A stretch of 64,000 nucleotides of DNA from Hypericibacter terrae (lineage in GTDB: Bacteria; Pseudomonadota; Alphaproteobacteria; Dongiales; Dongiaceae), in the NCBI RefSeq assembly GCF_008728855.1, contig NZ_CP042906.1, forward strand, positions 5,051,001 through 5,115,000, in the 5' to 3' direction. The position numbers and the translations under genes were made by a program. Within the stretch, counting starts at the first letter, position 1; each line of letters opens with the position of its first letter. The notes under the pieces were generated by a model. That model made no database searches, was not told the origin of the DNA, and saw nothing but the letters and a program-made list of their open reading frames with translations. Below, piece by piece: positions 25,972-34,252 of the stretch.

Positions 25972-26894
25972 GATCGGCCCCAGCGCCAGCGCACGGAACG
26001 GCGCATCACGAGCGCCACGCCGCAGGCCGTGAGCGCCATGCCGAAAAGGGCCACCGGTCCCAGGCTTTCGCCGAAGATGATCCAGCCCAACAGGGCCGCC
26101 ACCGGCGGCGTCAGATAGAACAAACTGGTCACGCGCGAGGCGGCCCCTTTGCGGATCAGCAGATAGAAGATCGAGACCGCGCCCAGCGACAGCACCAGCA
26201 CCAGCCAGGCCATGGCGAAGATCAGCTCGCCGGTCCATTCGACCGGCCCCCAGCCCAGCGCCAGGGCCAGTGGCAGGAGCACCAGGCTCGCGGCGCTGTA
26301 TTGGATCACGGCCCCGGTGCGGAGATCGACATGGCTGCAGAAGCGCTTCTGATAGAGCGTTCCCGCTGTGACGCTCAGAAGCCCGCCGAAGGCGAGCACC
26401 ACGCCCCAGCTCTGCGCAGCGTCGAAATGGAGCTTGTCGAGCAGCACCAGCGCCACGCCGGCAAGGCCGATCGCGAGGCCCAGCCATTGCAGCTTCGTCA
26501 CCCGCTCGCCGAGGAAGGGACCGACTACGGCCGCGGTCAGCAGGGGCTGCAGCCCGACGATGAGGGCGCTGATGCCCGAGGGGACGCCGGCGGCGATGGC
26601 GCAATAGACGCCGCCCAGATAGGCCGAATGCATCAGCAGCCCCACCACCGCCACATGGCCGCGCAGGCGCCAGCCTCGCGGCCAGGGCGCCCGGGTGACG
26701 AGGCTGATCGGCAGCACCACTGCCACCACGATCGCGAAGCGCAGGAACAGCAGCGTGAGCGGCGGCGCATAAGGCAGACCCAGCCGCGCGCCGGTGAAGC
26801 CCGTCGCCCACATGACAACGAAGACAGCCGGCACCGCCGCCTGGAGCAGCCGCGCGATCGGAGAGGCCGCGGAATCGGCAGCGGGGGCGCTCAT
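25968..26894 (-). CDS. EamA-family (DMT) transporter
   Basis: 308 residues with ten membrane helices in two EamA repeats: first VMWATGFTGARLGLPYAPPL, second beginning near SWGVVLAFGGLLSVTAG. The glutamate-containing LGERVTKLQWLGLAIGLAGV and FGESLGPVALFGMALTACGV are typical repeat ends. DMT family members export amino acids and other metabolites; the substrate here is unknown. ATG at 26894 begins MSAPAADSAAS; a farther upstream start is possible but not conserved. Overlap with chaC suggests a link to glutathione breakdown products, which is inference. Confidence 0.87.
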   Translation of the reverse strand: MSAPAADSAASPIARLLQAAVPAVFVVMWATGFTGARLGLPYAPPLTLLFLRFAIVVAVVLPISLVTRAPWPRGWRLRGHVAVVGLLMHSAYLGGVYCAIAAGVPSGISALIVGLQPLLTAAVVGPFLGERVTKLQWLGLAIGLAGVALVLLDKLHFDAAQSWGVVLAFGGLLSVTAGTLYQKRFCSHVDLRTGAVIQYSAASLVLLPLALALGWGPVEWTGELIFAMAWLVLVLSLGAVSIFYLLIRKGAASRVTSLFYLTPPVAALLGWIIFGESLGPVALFGMALTACGVALVMRRSVRWRWGRS

Positions 26895-27022
26895 GACAGG
26901 CCGGGAAAGAGGGAAGGGGAGATCAAGGGACTGAAAAATCTTGGGGTCCGCGTCCATCATAGCGACCGCGCCTGCGCCGGCAAGCGCGCCCGGCCGCCCG
27001 TAATCTGCTACATCTCCTGCCC

Positions 27023-28033
27023 ATGACACGGAAATCCCGGATCGCCGCCCTCCTCGCCGTTCTGGTCCTCGCCGGCCTCGCCGGGGGCTGGGCGGTCTGG
27101 TGGCATGTCGCCGCCGGGCGCTTCGCCACCTCGATCGATCTCTGGATCGCGGCCCGCCGCGCCGAGGGCTACAAGATCGAGGCGCAGCGCGACCCGATCG
27201 AAGGCTTTCCCTTCCGCCTGAAGACCCGTATCGCGGCGCCGAGTGCCGCCGCCGGCGACGGCTCCTGGACCTGGTCCGGCCCCGATCTCGCGATCGACGC
27301 GCCGGCCTGGTCGCCCTTGAGCATCGGCTTCGCCATGCCGGGCGCGCATCGGGTCCTGGCCCAGGGTCACCAATATGAGGTCGAGGCCAAGACGGCCGAG
27401 GGCCTGCTGTCGCTCGCAACGGATGGGCGGCTCGATCGCTTCAGGCTGACGGCCGGGGGCATCAGCGCGCAGGAGCCGGGCCGGGGCGCCGCCACGATCG
27501 ACAGCCTCTATGCGACCTTGGGCCAGCCCGCGCCGGATGCGTCCGCCGCGATCGCCGCCAGCCTCGCCTTCGATCTCGGCGCCGAAACCATCGCCCTGCC
27601 GCCGGACCCCCGCCTCGCGCTCGGCGCCACGATCGACCATGTCGCGGCCTCGGGCCGGCTCGAAGGGCCGCCGCCGCGCGGATTCGATGCGGTCTCGCTT
27701 GCGGCCTGGCGCGATGCCGGCGGCGCCGTCGATCTCAATCTCATGGGTCTGGCCTGGGGCCCGCTCAAGCTCAGCGGCAGCGGCACCTTCTCGCTCGACG
27801 ATCAATTGCGCCCGCTGGCGGCGGCCAACACCTCGGTCCAGGGTGCCACCGAAACGCTGCAGGCCGTGGCCGATGCCGGCCTGATGAAATCCGGCGACGC
27901 GCAGCTCGCGGCCCTGGGCCTGGCGCTGCTCGCCGACGGGCAAGGCCGCGTGAAGGTGCCCTTGACCGCCCAGGATGGCGAGCTCCGTAGCGGTCCTCTC
28001 AAGCTCGCTAAGCTGCAACCGATCGTTCGCTAG
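27023..28033 (+). CDS. DUF2125 family exported protein
   Basis: 336 residues. N-terminal membrane anchor or signal (residues 7-28), then the family-typical GYKIEAQRDPIEGFPFRLKT. The C-terminal third has repeated glycine-rich beta-strands. DUF2125 is an alphaproteobacterial family of unknown function, thought to be periplasmic. In other genomes it lies by chaC and tyrA; here chaC is close, but tyrA is separated by the protease and homospermidine synthase genes. It is divergent from the DMT transporter. Confidence 0.85.
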   Translation: MTRKSRIAALLAVLVLAGLAGGWAVWWHVAAGRFATSIDLWIAARRAEGYKIEAQRDPIEGFPFRLKTRIAAPSAAAGDGSWTWSGPDLAIDAPAWSPLSIGFAMPGAHRVLAQGHQYEVEAKTAEGLLSLATDGRLDRFRLTAGGISAQEPGRGAATIDSLYATLGQPAPDASAAIAASLAFDLGAETIALPPDPRLALGATIDHVAASGRLEGPPPRGFDAVSLAAWRDAGGAVDLNLMGLAWGPLKLSGSGTFSLDDQLRPLAAANTSVQGATETLQAVADAGLMKSGDAQLAALGLALLADGQGRVKVPLTAQDGELRSGPLKLAKLQPIVR

Positions 28034-28185
28034 GCCGCGACGGGCGCCCTTCCCGCCGCCGACAAGTTTCATGACGCCGCCGCGAACGGCGACTAGAATC
28101 TTGTCCTAGAGGTGCGGGAGCCCGCGCCTCGTCACGGGGAAGAGAGGCCCAGGTCCCGTGGATCGCTCATAAGAAGGGGAACGAC

Positions 28186-29280
28186 ATGAATCCACGCACC
28201 TGGAACAGCACCCTGCCGCGCCTGGACGCGGCCCTCAGGGCCGTCAGCAGTCCCGCCGGCGTCGTCGATTGGGGCGACATCAAGGTCGCTCATCTCGACA
28301 CCGGCTATACCGAGCATCCGGCCTTCGGCGACTGGAGCAAGGGCAAGGTGCCGCTGCTGGTGAACGAGGGCGTGAATTATCTCGAGCCCGGCAAGCCGCC
28401 GCTGGATCCGCTGAAAGGCACCGGGCTCATCCGCACGCCGGGCCACGGCACGCGCACCTCGAGCGTGCTCTGCGCGCCGGCGCAGACCATCACCGTCGAT
28501 GGCGTGAAATCGCCCTTCTCCGGCATGGCCCCCGGCGTTCCGGTCGTGCCCTATCGCGTGGTCGAGGATGTCGTGCTCGAGCCGCAGATGTTCAATCGCA
28601 GCATCTGGGTCAATCTCGCGGCGGCCGTCAACCACGCGGTCGAGATCCGGCATTGCAACCTGATCAGCATATCATTGGGCGGACCGGTGTTTCCGGGACC
28701 GGAACTGGGGGCCGCGATCGATCGCGCCTATGAGGCGGGGGTGATGGTGGTGGCCGCCGCCGGGCAATACACCGACAGCGTGACCTATCCCGGCAAATTC
28801 GATCGCGCGATCGGCGTGGGCGGCCTCAAATCGTCGGAGTCCTGGATCCGCATCTATAATCACTACAATGCCGGCCGCGACCGGGTCGATGTCTGGGGGC
28901 CGGCCGATCCGATCTTCCGTGCCGACAGCACGCTCACGAACAGCAAGGGCAAGACCGTCAAGAGTCCGATCTATGGCTGGGGTTATGGCGACGGCACGTC
29001 CTATGCCACGGTCCATGTGGTGGCGGCCGCCGCGATCTGGCGCAAGAAACAGGCGAAGGCGCTGCAGAACTACGATGGCTGGCAGCAGATCGAGGCCTTC
29101 CGCGTGGCGCTCGCCCAGGCCTATGGCACGCTGCCGCACGAGAACAGCCCCGTCCCCCGCGACCGCGCCGCCGACTACACCACCGGCACGCTCGACGCCT
29201 ACCGGCTGCTCTACGCGACGTTGCCCAAGCCCGAGCAGCTCACGAAGAACGAGCGGTTGGCGGAGAAGGAGCAGAATTAG
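28186..29280 (+). CDS. Subtilisin-like (S8) serine peptidase, atypical
   Basis: 364 residues with the S8 triad in order: Asp38 in AHLDTGYTEHP, His87 in GHGTRTSSV and Ser272 in GDGTSYATVHVVA. The oxyanion-hole position, normally Asn in AAGN, reads AAAGQYT (Gln194), an unusual substitution. There is no signal peptide and little sign of a propeptide, so the protein may be cytoplasmic. A good ribosome site AAGGGGA precedes ATG 28186. A type B REP pair and the convergent homospermidine synthase gene follow. Target unknown; proteolytic activity is uncertain given the oxyanion change. Confidence 0.85.
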   Translation: MNPRTWNSTLPRLDAALRAVSSPAGVVDWGDIKVAHLDTGYTEHPAFGDWSKGKVPLLVNEGVNYLEPGKPPLDPLKGTGLIRTPGHGTRTSSVLCAPAQTITVDGVKSPFSGMAPGVPVVPYRVVEDVVLEPQMFNRSIWVNLAAAVNHAVEIRHCNLISISLGGPVFPGPELGAAIDRAYEAGVMVVAAAGQYTDSVTYPGKFDRAIGVGGLKSSESWIRIYNHYNAGRDRVDVWGPADPIFRADSTLTNSKGKTVKSPIYGWGYGDGTSYATVHVVAAAAIWRKKQAKALQNYDGWQQIEAFRVALAQAYGTLPHENSPVPRDRAADYTTGTLDAYRLLYATLPKPEQLTKNERLAEKEQN

Positions 29281-29313
29281 AACGGAAGGGCCTTGCGGCC
29301 GTCGACTTGTTAT

Positions 29314-29406
29314 CCCCTCCCCCTTCAAGGGGGAGGGTTAGGGAGGGGGCCAACTCGGTGATCGAGACATCCCACTCCCTGACCCTCCCCCGCAAGCGGG
29401 AGAGGG
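29314..29406. repeat. Type B REP pair
   Basis: Left arm CCCCTCCCCCTTCAAGGGGG with inward GTTAGGGAGGGGG tail, spacer of about 24 bases, then the inverted right arm ending in GCAAGCGGGAGAGGG. It lies between the convergent protease and homospermidine synthase genes. This is the gene-free form of the structure that brackets the DUF559 gene. Confidence 0.85.
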
Positions 29407-29422
29407 AACAGAGTGGCGTAGG

Positions 29423-30844
29423 TCAACTCACCCTAAAATTCTGGAACTGCCAGGGATCCTTCCAGTCGAGCTGGGGTTCCTTGTAGAGCCGGTCGCGGCC
29501 CTGGAGCGGGTTCCAGTCGCTATGGACGCCGACCACGGGCCCGAGATAAGGCCGGCAGATGTCGAGCACATAGTCGTGGTCGAGATCTTCCGGTTCCAGC
29601 AGGCCCCGTGTCGGGTTCTCGATCATATACATGCAGCCGGCGAGGACCGGGGCCGCCACCTGGATCGAGGTGGCGTTGAACTCCGGCCCCATGAGCTGGC
29701 GCGCCTCGTCGATGCCGAGCTGCGAGCCGTACCAATAGGCGCCGAAATCGCCCATCAGCAGCACGCCCAGCTCGTCGATGCCCTGGGTGATCTCGGGGCC
29801 CAGGATGCGGTGCTTGTCCTGGATGTGGAAGCCGTTCATCTGCAGCTCGCGCACCGAGAGCACCGCGTCATTGCAGCAGTGATAGGAGTAATGGCAGGTC
29901 GGCCGGAACACCGGCTTGCCGTTGTCCCACACCGTGAAATAGTCCGAGGTGCTGATCGATTCGCCGTGGGTGATGAGGAAACCGATCAGCGGACCGCCGA
30001 TCGGCGTCCAGGAACGGACCTGCGTCACGCAACCGGGCTGGCCCAGATAGATCGCGCATTTCGGACCGACCGGATGCTCGTGGCCGTCCGCCGGCAGGCG
30101 CTTCTCATGCGTGCCCCAGCCCAGCTCCGCGGGCTGCAGCCCTTCGCCGACGAAGCCCGGCACGCTCCAGGTGTTCACGAACTCGCCCGGCTTTTTCGGG
30201 TCGTTCGAGATCTGGGTGTCATGCTCGGCGACGTGAACGACCTTGGTCCCGGTCTTCATCATCAACTGCGCCCATTCCGCCTTCGAGGTCGGCTTGGCGA
30301 CGGAGAGGCCGAGCTTCTTGGCGAGATCGAGCAGCGCCTGCTTCAGGAAATGCGAGACGAGGCCTGGATTGGCGCCATGCGTCAGCAACGCCGAGGGTGA
30401 GCCCTTCGGCCACTTCTTCGCATTCTCGAGGGCGGTGTAGCGCAGGAAGTAGTTGGAGCGCTCATGCGCCGGGATCGACACATTGTCGTAATATCCGGCC
30501 CAGGGCTCGATGCAGGTGTCGATATAGAGGGCGCCATGCGCCTGGCACCAGTTCATCAGCTCGATCGAGCTGACCTCGACCGACAGATTGATGAGCAGGT
30601 CGCCTTTGCCGAGATATTTCGAGAGGACCGCATCCAGATTGCCGCGGACGATCGGCGTGGTCTCGTATTTGAGACCGCGCGCGATGTAGGGCGCCAACGC
30701 CTTGCTGCGGTCGTCCGCCTCGACGATCGCCATGCGGCTCAAGGGCATGTCGAAATGCCGGTCGATCAAAGGCAGGGTGCAACGGCCCACCGAGCCGTAG
30801 CCCAGCATCAGGATGCGGCCTTTCAAGGGGAATTTTCTGGTCAT
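29423..30844 (-). CDS. hss: Homospermidine synthase
   Basis: 473 residues of the Saccharopine-dehydrogenase-like Hss family. Rossmann motif ILMLGYGSVGRCTLPLI at the N-terminus; conserved blocks LINLSVEVSSIELMNWC, YIDTCIEPWAGYY, LTHGANPGLVSHF and the C-terminal TRGLLEPEDLDH. The enzyme makes sym-homospermidine from putrescine (or spermidine plus putrescine) using NAD. Homospermidine is a major polyamine in many alphaproteobacteria. GGAGGTGA four bases before the ATG is a near-perfect ribosome site, consistent with strong expression. The agmatinase at 58.5 kb could supply putrescine. Confidence 0.95.
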   Translation of the reverse strand: MTRKFPLKGRILMLGYGSVGRCTLPLIDRHFDMPLSRMAIVEADDRSKALAPYIARGLKYETTPIVRGNLDAVLSKYLGKGDLLINLSVEVSSIELMNWCQAHGALYIDTCIEPWAGYYDNVSIPAHERSNYFLRYTALENAKKWPKGSPSALLTHGANPGLVSHFLKQALLDLAKKLGLSVAKPTSKAEWAQLMMKTGTKVVHVAEHDTQISNDPKKPGEFVNTWSVPGFVGEGLQPAELGWGTHEKRLPADGHEHPVGPKCAIYLGQPGCVTQVRSWTPIGGPLIGFLITHGESISTSDYFTVWDNGKPVFRPTCHYSYHCCNDAVLSVRELQMNGFHIQDKHRILGPEITQGIDELGVLLMGDFGAYWYGSQLGIDEARQLMGPEFNATSIQVAAPVLAGCMYMIENPTRGLLEPEDLDHDYVLDICRPYLGPVVGVHSDWNPLQGRDRLYKEPQLDWKDPWQFQNFRVS

Positions 30845-31159
30845 CTGGTCACCTCCGCTCGGTGTCGATCATACCGTCCGGAAGGAGCGCTCTGCTCGCA
30901 TCACCGGCCGGAAAGCTTCGACGGCTCCCTCTCGGGCCTCAGTGCCCGCTTTGCTCGCGAGGCACCGATCGATCCAAAAAGGACGCTTTCGGCCGTTGAC
31001 GGGCCCATCAAGGAGCCCGTTGCACGTGCGTGCGGCGTCTTCGGTTCGGGATATCCAGTAAATTTGCCGGCCGCGCAAGAAAAAAATCTACGGGCGCGCA
31101 GGACGGAATGCCTCACCCGGATGGCGGGCAAGGCCCTGGCGGGCGACGAAGCGGCGGTT
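30845..31159. other. 315-bp gap upstream of hss and downstream of tyrA
   Basis: No coding sequence is supported. It should hold the hss promoter (hss reads leftward from 30844). An A-run (AAGAAAAAAATCTACGGG) lies around 31078-31095; I see no clear sigma70 boxes, riboswitch or terminator hairpin. Confidence 0.4.
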
Positions 31160-32077
31160 TCAGGCCTGCTTGGCGTCGATGATCCCGCGCCGGATCGCGC
31201 GCGTGCGGGTGAAGAGGGCCTCGAGCTTGTCGCCCTCACCCCAGCGGATCGCGCGCTGGAGCGCAGTCAGATCCTCGGCGAAGCGGCCCAGCATCTCCAG
31301 CACCGCGTCGCGATTGTTGAGGAACACGTCGCGCCACATCACCGGATCGGATGCCGCGATGCGGGTGAAATCGCGAAAGCCCGAGGCCGAGAACTTGATG
31401 ACCTCGCTCTGGGTCGCGTCCTCGAGATCGGCGACGGTGCCGACGATGGTGTAGGCGATCAGATGCGGCAGATGCGAGGTGATGGCCAGCGTCTTGTCGT
31501 GATGGCCGGCCTCCATGACCTCGACCTGGCTGCCGCAGGCACGCCAGAACGCGATCATCTTGTCGGTGGCGGCGGCGTCGGTGCCGGGCGGCGGCGTCAG
31601 GATGCACCAGCGCCCGTCGAACAGGGTGGCAAAGCCCGATTCCGGGCCGGAATGCTCGGTGCCGGCGATCGGGTGGCCCGGTACGAAATGGACGCCATCG
31701 GGCACGTTGGGGCCGAGATCGCGGATCACCGCCTGCTTGACCGAGCCGACATCGCTCAGGATCGCGCCCGGCTTGAGGCTGCCGCGGATGGCCGCACCGA
31801 TCTCGGCATAGGTGCCGACAGGCGAGCAGATGATGACGAGATCGGCATCCTTCACGGCCGAGGCCGGATCGGCATGGATCGAATCCACCAGCCGGAGCTC
31901 GACGGCCTTGGCGCGGGTGCGCTCCGAGCGGGCATGGCCGGCGATATGCTTGGCGAGGCCGCCGCGGCGGATCGCATGCGACAGGGAGGAGCCGATCAGG
32001 CCGAGCCCGATCAGCGCCACGCGGTCGAACTGCGGGTTTGTGTTCGGGCTTTTCTGGGGGCTTTTCTGGGTGCTCAT
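31160..32077 (-). CDS. tyrA: Prephenate/arogenate dehydrogenase
   Basis: 305 residues. NAD-binding ALIGLGLIGSSLSHAIR begins the Rossmann domain; the catalytic His lies in HFVPGHPIAGTEHSGP; SHLPHLIAYTIVG and ASGFRDFTRIAASDP are family landmarks. It oxidatively decarboxylates prephenate (or arogenate) in tyrosine synthesis. ATG at 32077 gives MSTQKSPQKSP, overlapping the hisC stop by ATGA. The hisC-type aminotransferase and the chorismate mutase upstream form an aromatic amino acid operon. Confidence 0.93.
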   Translation of the reverse strand: MSTQKSPQKSPNTNPQFDRVALIGLGLIGSSLSHAIRRGGLAKHIAGHARSERTRAKAVELRLVDSIHADPASAVKDADLVIICSPVGTYAEIGAAIRGSLKPGAILSDVGSVKQAVIRDLGPNVPDGVHFVPGHPIAGTEHSGPESGFATLFDGRWCILTPPPGTDAAATDKMIAFWRACGSQVEVMEAGHHDKTLAITSHLPHLIAYTIVGTVADLEDATQSEVIKFSASGFRDFTRIAASDPVMWRDVFLNNRDAVLEMLGRFAEDLTALQRAIRWGEGDKLEALFTRTRAIRRGIIDAKQA

Positions 32078-33183
32078 CGCGAGCCTCCGGTTTCGGGCCG
32101 CCGGCCGGTGAATTCGCGCAATGCCGCCACGGTCGCCTCCATCTCCTCGGCCGTGCCGATGGTGAATCGCAGACAATCCGGCAGGCCATAGCCGGCCATC
32201 CGGCGCGGAATGACCCCGCGGCCGTTGAGGAAGGCCAGCGCCTTGTCGGCGCCGCCAGTCGCCTCGGGGAACTGCACCAGGACGAAATTGCAGAGGCTCG
32301 GATGGGGGATCAATCCTAGCGCCTCGACCTGCTTGCTGAACCAGGGCAGCCAGCGATCATTATGCGCCCGCGCCTTCTCGGTATGGGCGCGATCCTCGAG
32401 CGCCGCCACCGCTGCGGCCTGCGCCGCCGCGCCCGTGTTGAAGGGACCCCGCACCCGATTGAGCACGTCGGCGATGGCGGGCGGACAATAGGCCCAGCCG
32501 ATGCGGAGCGCCGCCAGGCCGTAGATCTTCGAGAAGGTGCGGACCATCACGACATTGTCGTGGCTCTCGACCATCCCGGCGCCGGCGTCGTAATCGGCAC
32601 GCGTCACATATTCCGCATAGGCCGCGTCCAGCACCAGCAGCACGTCGGGCGCCAGCCGGTCGCGCAGGCGCTTCACCTCGGCGCTCGGCAGGTAGCTGCC
32701 GGTCGGGTTGTTCGGGTTGGCCAGGAACAGGATGCGCGTGCGCGGCGTCACGCGCGCCAGCAGGGCGTCGACGTCGGCGGTCAGATCGCGTTCGGGCGCC
32801 GTCACCGGCGTGGCGCCGACGCTCTGCGCCGCGATCGGATACATGAGGAAACCGTGGCGGCTATAGAGCACCTCGTCGCCGGGCCCGGCATAGGCCCGGA
32901 CCAGCAGCCCGATCAGCTCGTCGGAACCTGCACCGCAGACGATGCGCGAGGGCTCGAGCGCGTGATGGCGCCCGAGCGCCGCGCGCAGGGCGACGGCACC
33001 GCCATCGGGATAGCGGTGCAGCTCGCTGGCCAGCGCCTTGTAGGCCTCGACCGCGCGGGGGCTCGGGCCCAGCGGCGATTCGTTCGAGGCCAGCTTGATG
33101 ATGCGGTTCTGGCCCGGCAGGCTCGATTCGCCGCCGACATAGGGCGCGATCGACATGATGCCGGGGCGCGGGGTCAGCGCCAT
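32074..33183 (-). CDS. hisC: Histidinol-phosphate / aromatic aminotransferase
   Basis: 369 residues, fold-type I PLP aminotransferase. Key parts: IIKLASNESPLGPSPRA, FLANPNNPTGSYLP, the PLP Asp/Tyr in LVLDAAYAEYV, the Schiff-base Lys in VRTFSKIYGLAALRIGW and the C-terminal Arg in CLRFTIGT. Sequence-wise HisC; its placement between chorismate mutase and tyrA suggests it also or mainly transaminates prephenate or phenylpyruvate-type substrates. The start at 33183 is 2 bases from the chorismate mutase stop, and its stop overlaps tyrA. Confidence 0.9.
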   Translation of the reverse strand: MALTPRPGIMSIAPYVGGESSLPGQNRIIKLASNESPLGPSPRAVEAYKALASELHRYPDGGAVALRAALGRHHALEPSRIVCGAGSDELIGLLVRAYAGPGDEVLYSRHGFLMYPIAAQSVGATPVTAPERDLTADVDALLARVTPRTRILFLANPNNPTGSYLPSAEVKRLRDRLAPDVLLVLDAAYAEYVTRADYDAGAGMVESHDNVVMVRTFSKIYGLAALRIGWAYCPPAIADVLNRVRGPFNTGAAAQAAAVAALEDRAHTEKARAHNDRWLPWFSKQVEALGLIPHPSLCNFVLVQFPEATGGADKALAFLNGRGVIPRRMAGYGLPDCLRFTIGTAEEMEATVAALREFTGRRPETGGSR

Positions 33184-33185
33184 GA

Positions 33186-34097
33186 TCAACGCCCTCCCTT
33201 GGGCTTGGCGGCGATCCCGAGCTCGGCGTCGGTCAAGGGCTCGGCATAGCAGCCGAGCGTCCAGACCTGCTGCAGAGCCGGCCCCAGCCCGCGCGCGAGG
33301 CGCGTCAGGCGGTTGTCGTCGGGGCTGAGGAAGCCCGGAACCTCGATCAGATGCAGATAGCCGCCGGTCTCGGCCGGGCCGACGCCGAAGACGCGGAAGC
33401 TGGGCTCGAGCGCCTCGGCCTTGAAGGCGGCGGCAAGCGCGCTGCGCGAGAGTTCGGCCGCCGTCTCGACGGCGATGAGGCTGCGGTCGAGGCCCGAGGC
33501 CTCGGGAACGATCGGCCCCACCACCAGCGCCTCGACCGGCGCGCCGCGCTCCGAGCCGCGGGCGCCGAAGGGCAGCCGCGCCACGATCCGCGGCGCCTTG
33601 GCGTCGCGGCTGAGGAGGAGACGCCACCAATGGTCGCCGTCGGTCGATTGCGGCATCGGCAGCACCGCGACCGAGGCCTCGCCGTCGAACACGGCACCCA
33701 GCGCCTGGCGCGCAGACTCGCGCGGCACGAGATGGGTCATGCTGCCGAAATAGTCGCGCGCCAGATCCCAGTAGCCGGCTTCCGCGGCCGAGGGCATGCA
33801 GACCGCGACCGAGAAGCTGCCTTCGAGCCGGAGCGAGGCGGACATCAGCTCGCACCACATGCGCACCAGGGTCGCCTTCGACAGCGGGCCGCGATGGCGC
33901 TCCACCAGCTTGCGCAGGATGATCGCCTCGCGCGCGGGACGCATATGGACCGCGCGCGCGCCGCCGCTGAGGCTGTTCTTGAGCGCGCCGACCTGCGTCA
34001 CCACTTCGGCGCGGCGCACGATCAGCTCTTGCAGCGTGATATCGATCTCGTCGATCTGGCGGCGCAGATCGTCGAGGGTGGGTTGGGCCTCGGCCAT
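33186..34097 (-). CDS. Chorismate mutase (AroQ type) with C-terminal extension
   Basis: 303 residues. Residues 1-90 are an AroQ chorismate mutase domain: LDDLRRQIDEIDITLQELIVRRAEVV with conserved Arg and Lys, and the LVERHRGPLSKATLVRMW helix. The remaining 200 residues resemble the prephenate dehydratase/ACT-like C-terminal half seen in alphaproteobacterial chorismate mutases, ending with a GGYLHLIEVPGFL ACT-like strand. The canonical catalytic TRF of prephenate dehydratase is not obvious, so dehydratase activity is doubtful. First gene of the leftward operon with hisC and tyrA. Confidence 0.85.
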   Translation of the reverse strand: MAEAQPTLDDLRRQIDEIDITLQELIVRRAEVVTQVGALKNSLSGGARAVHMRPAREAIILRKLVERHRGPLSKATLVRMWCELMSASLRLEGSFSVAVCMPSAAEAGYWDLARDYFGSMTHLVPRESARQALGAVFDGEASVAVLPMPQSTDGDHWWRLLLSRDAKAPRIVARLPFGARGSERGAPVEALVVGPIVPEASGLDRSLIAVETAAELSRSALAAAFKAEALEPSFRVFGVGPAETGGYLHLIEVPGFLSPDDNRLTRLARGLGPALQQVWTLGCYAEPLTDAELGIAAKPKGGR

Positions 34098-34160
34098 GCG
34101 TTGGGATCCAGCTCTTGGAAAGGCGGGTTAGTGATAGTCGGCCGGCGGCCTAAAATCAAA

Positions 34161-34211
34161 GAAAACGTTGACAGCGCGAGGGGCGCACCCCTAGCTAATC
34201 CGCTGGTTTTC
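34161..34211. promoter_or_regulatory. Structured element in the metX / chorismate mutase intergenic region
   Basis: Three nested complementary segments: GAAAAC (34161-34166) with GTTTTC (34206-34211); CAGCG (34172-34176) with CGCTG (34201-34205); AGGGG (34179-34183) with CCCCT (34188-34192) around a CGCA loop. Unpaired parts are GTTGA and AGCTAATC on opposite sides. It lies 41 bases before metX and 64 bases before the divergent chorismate mutase start. It could be a cis-acting RNA for either gene; no known riboswitch class was recognised. Confidence 0.5.
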
Positions 34212-34252
34212 CAGCCCTCTTCGGCCCTCCCCGCGAGACCTCCCCGAACCCG

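Noticed and set aside
28186-29280. Autotransporter or secreted subtilisin
   Set aside because: No signal peptide, propeptide or beta-barrel domain is present.
34161-34211. SAM-II or SAM-I riboswitch before metX
   Set aside because: The characteristic conserved loop sequences of those classes are not seen; only an unassigned nested stem remains, reported as such.
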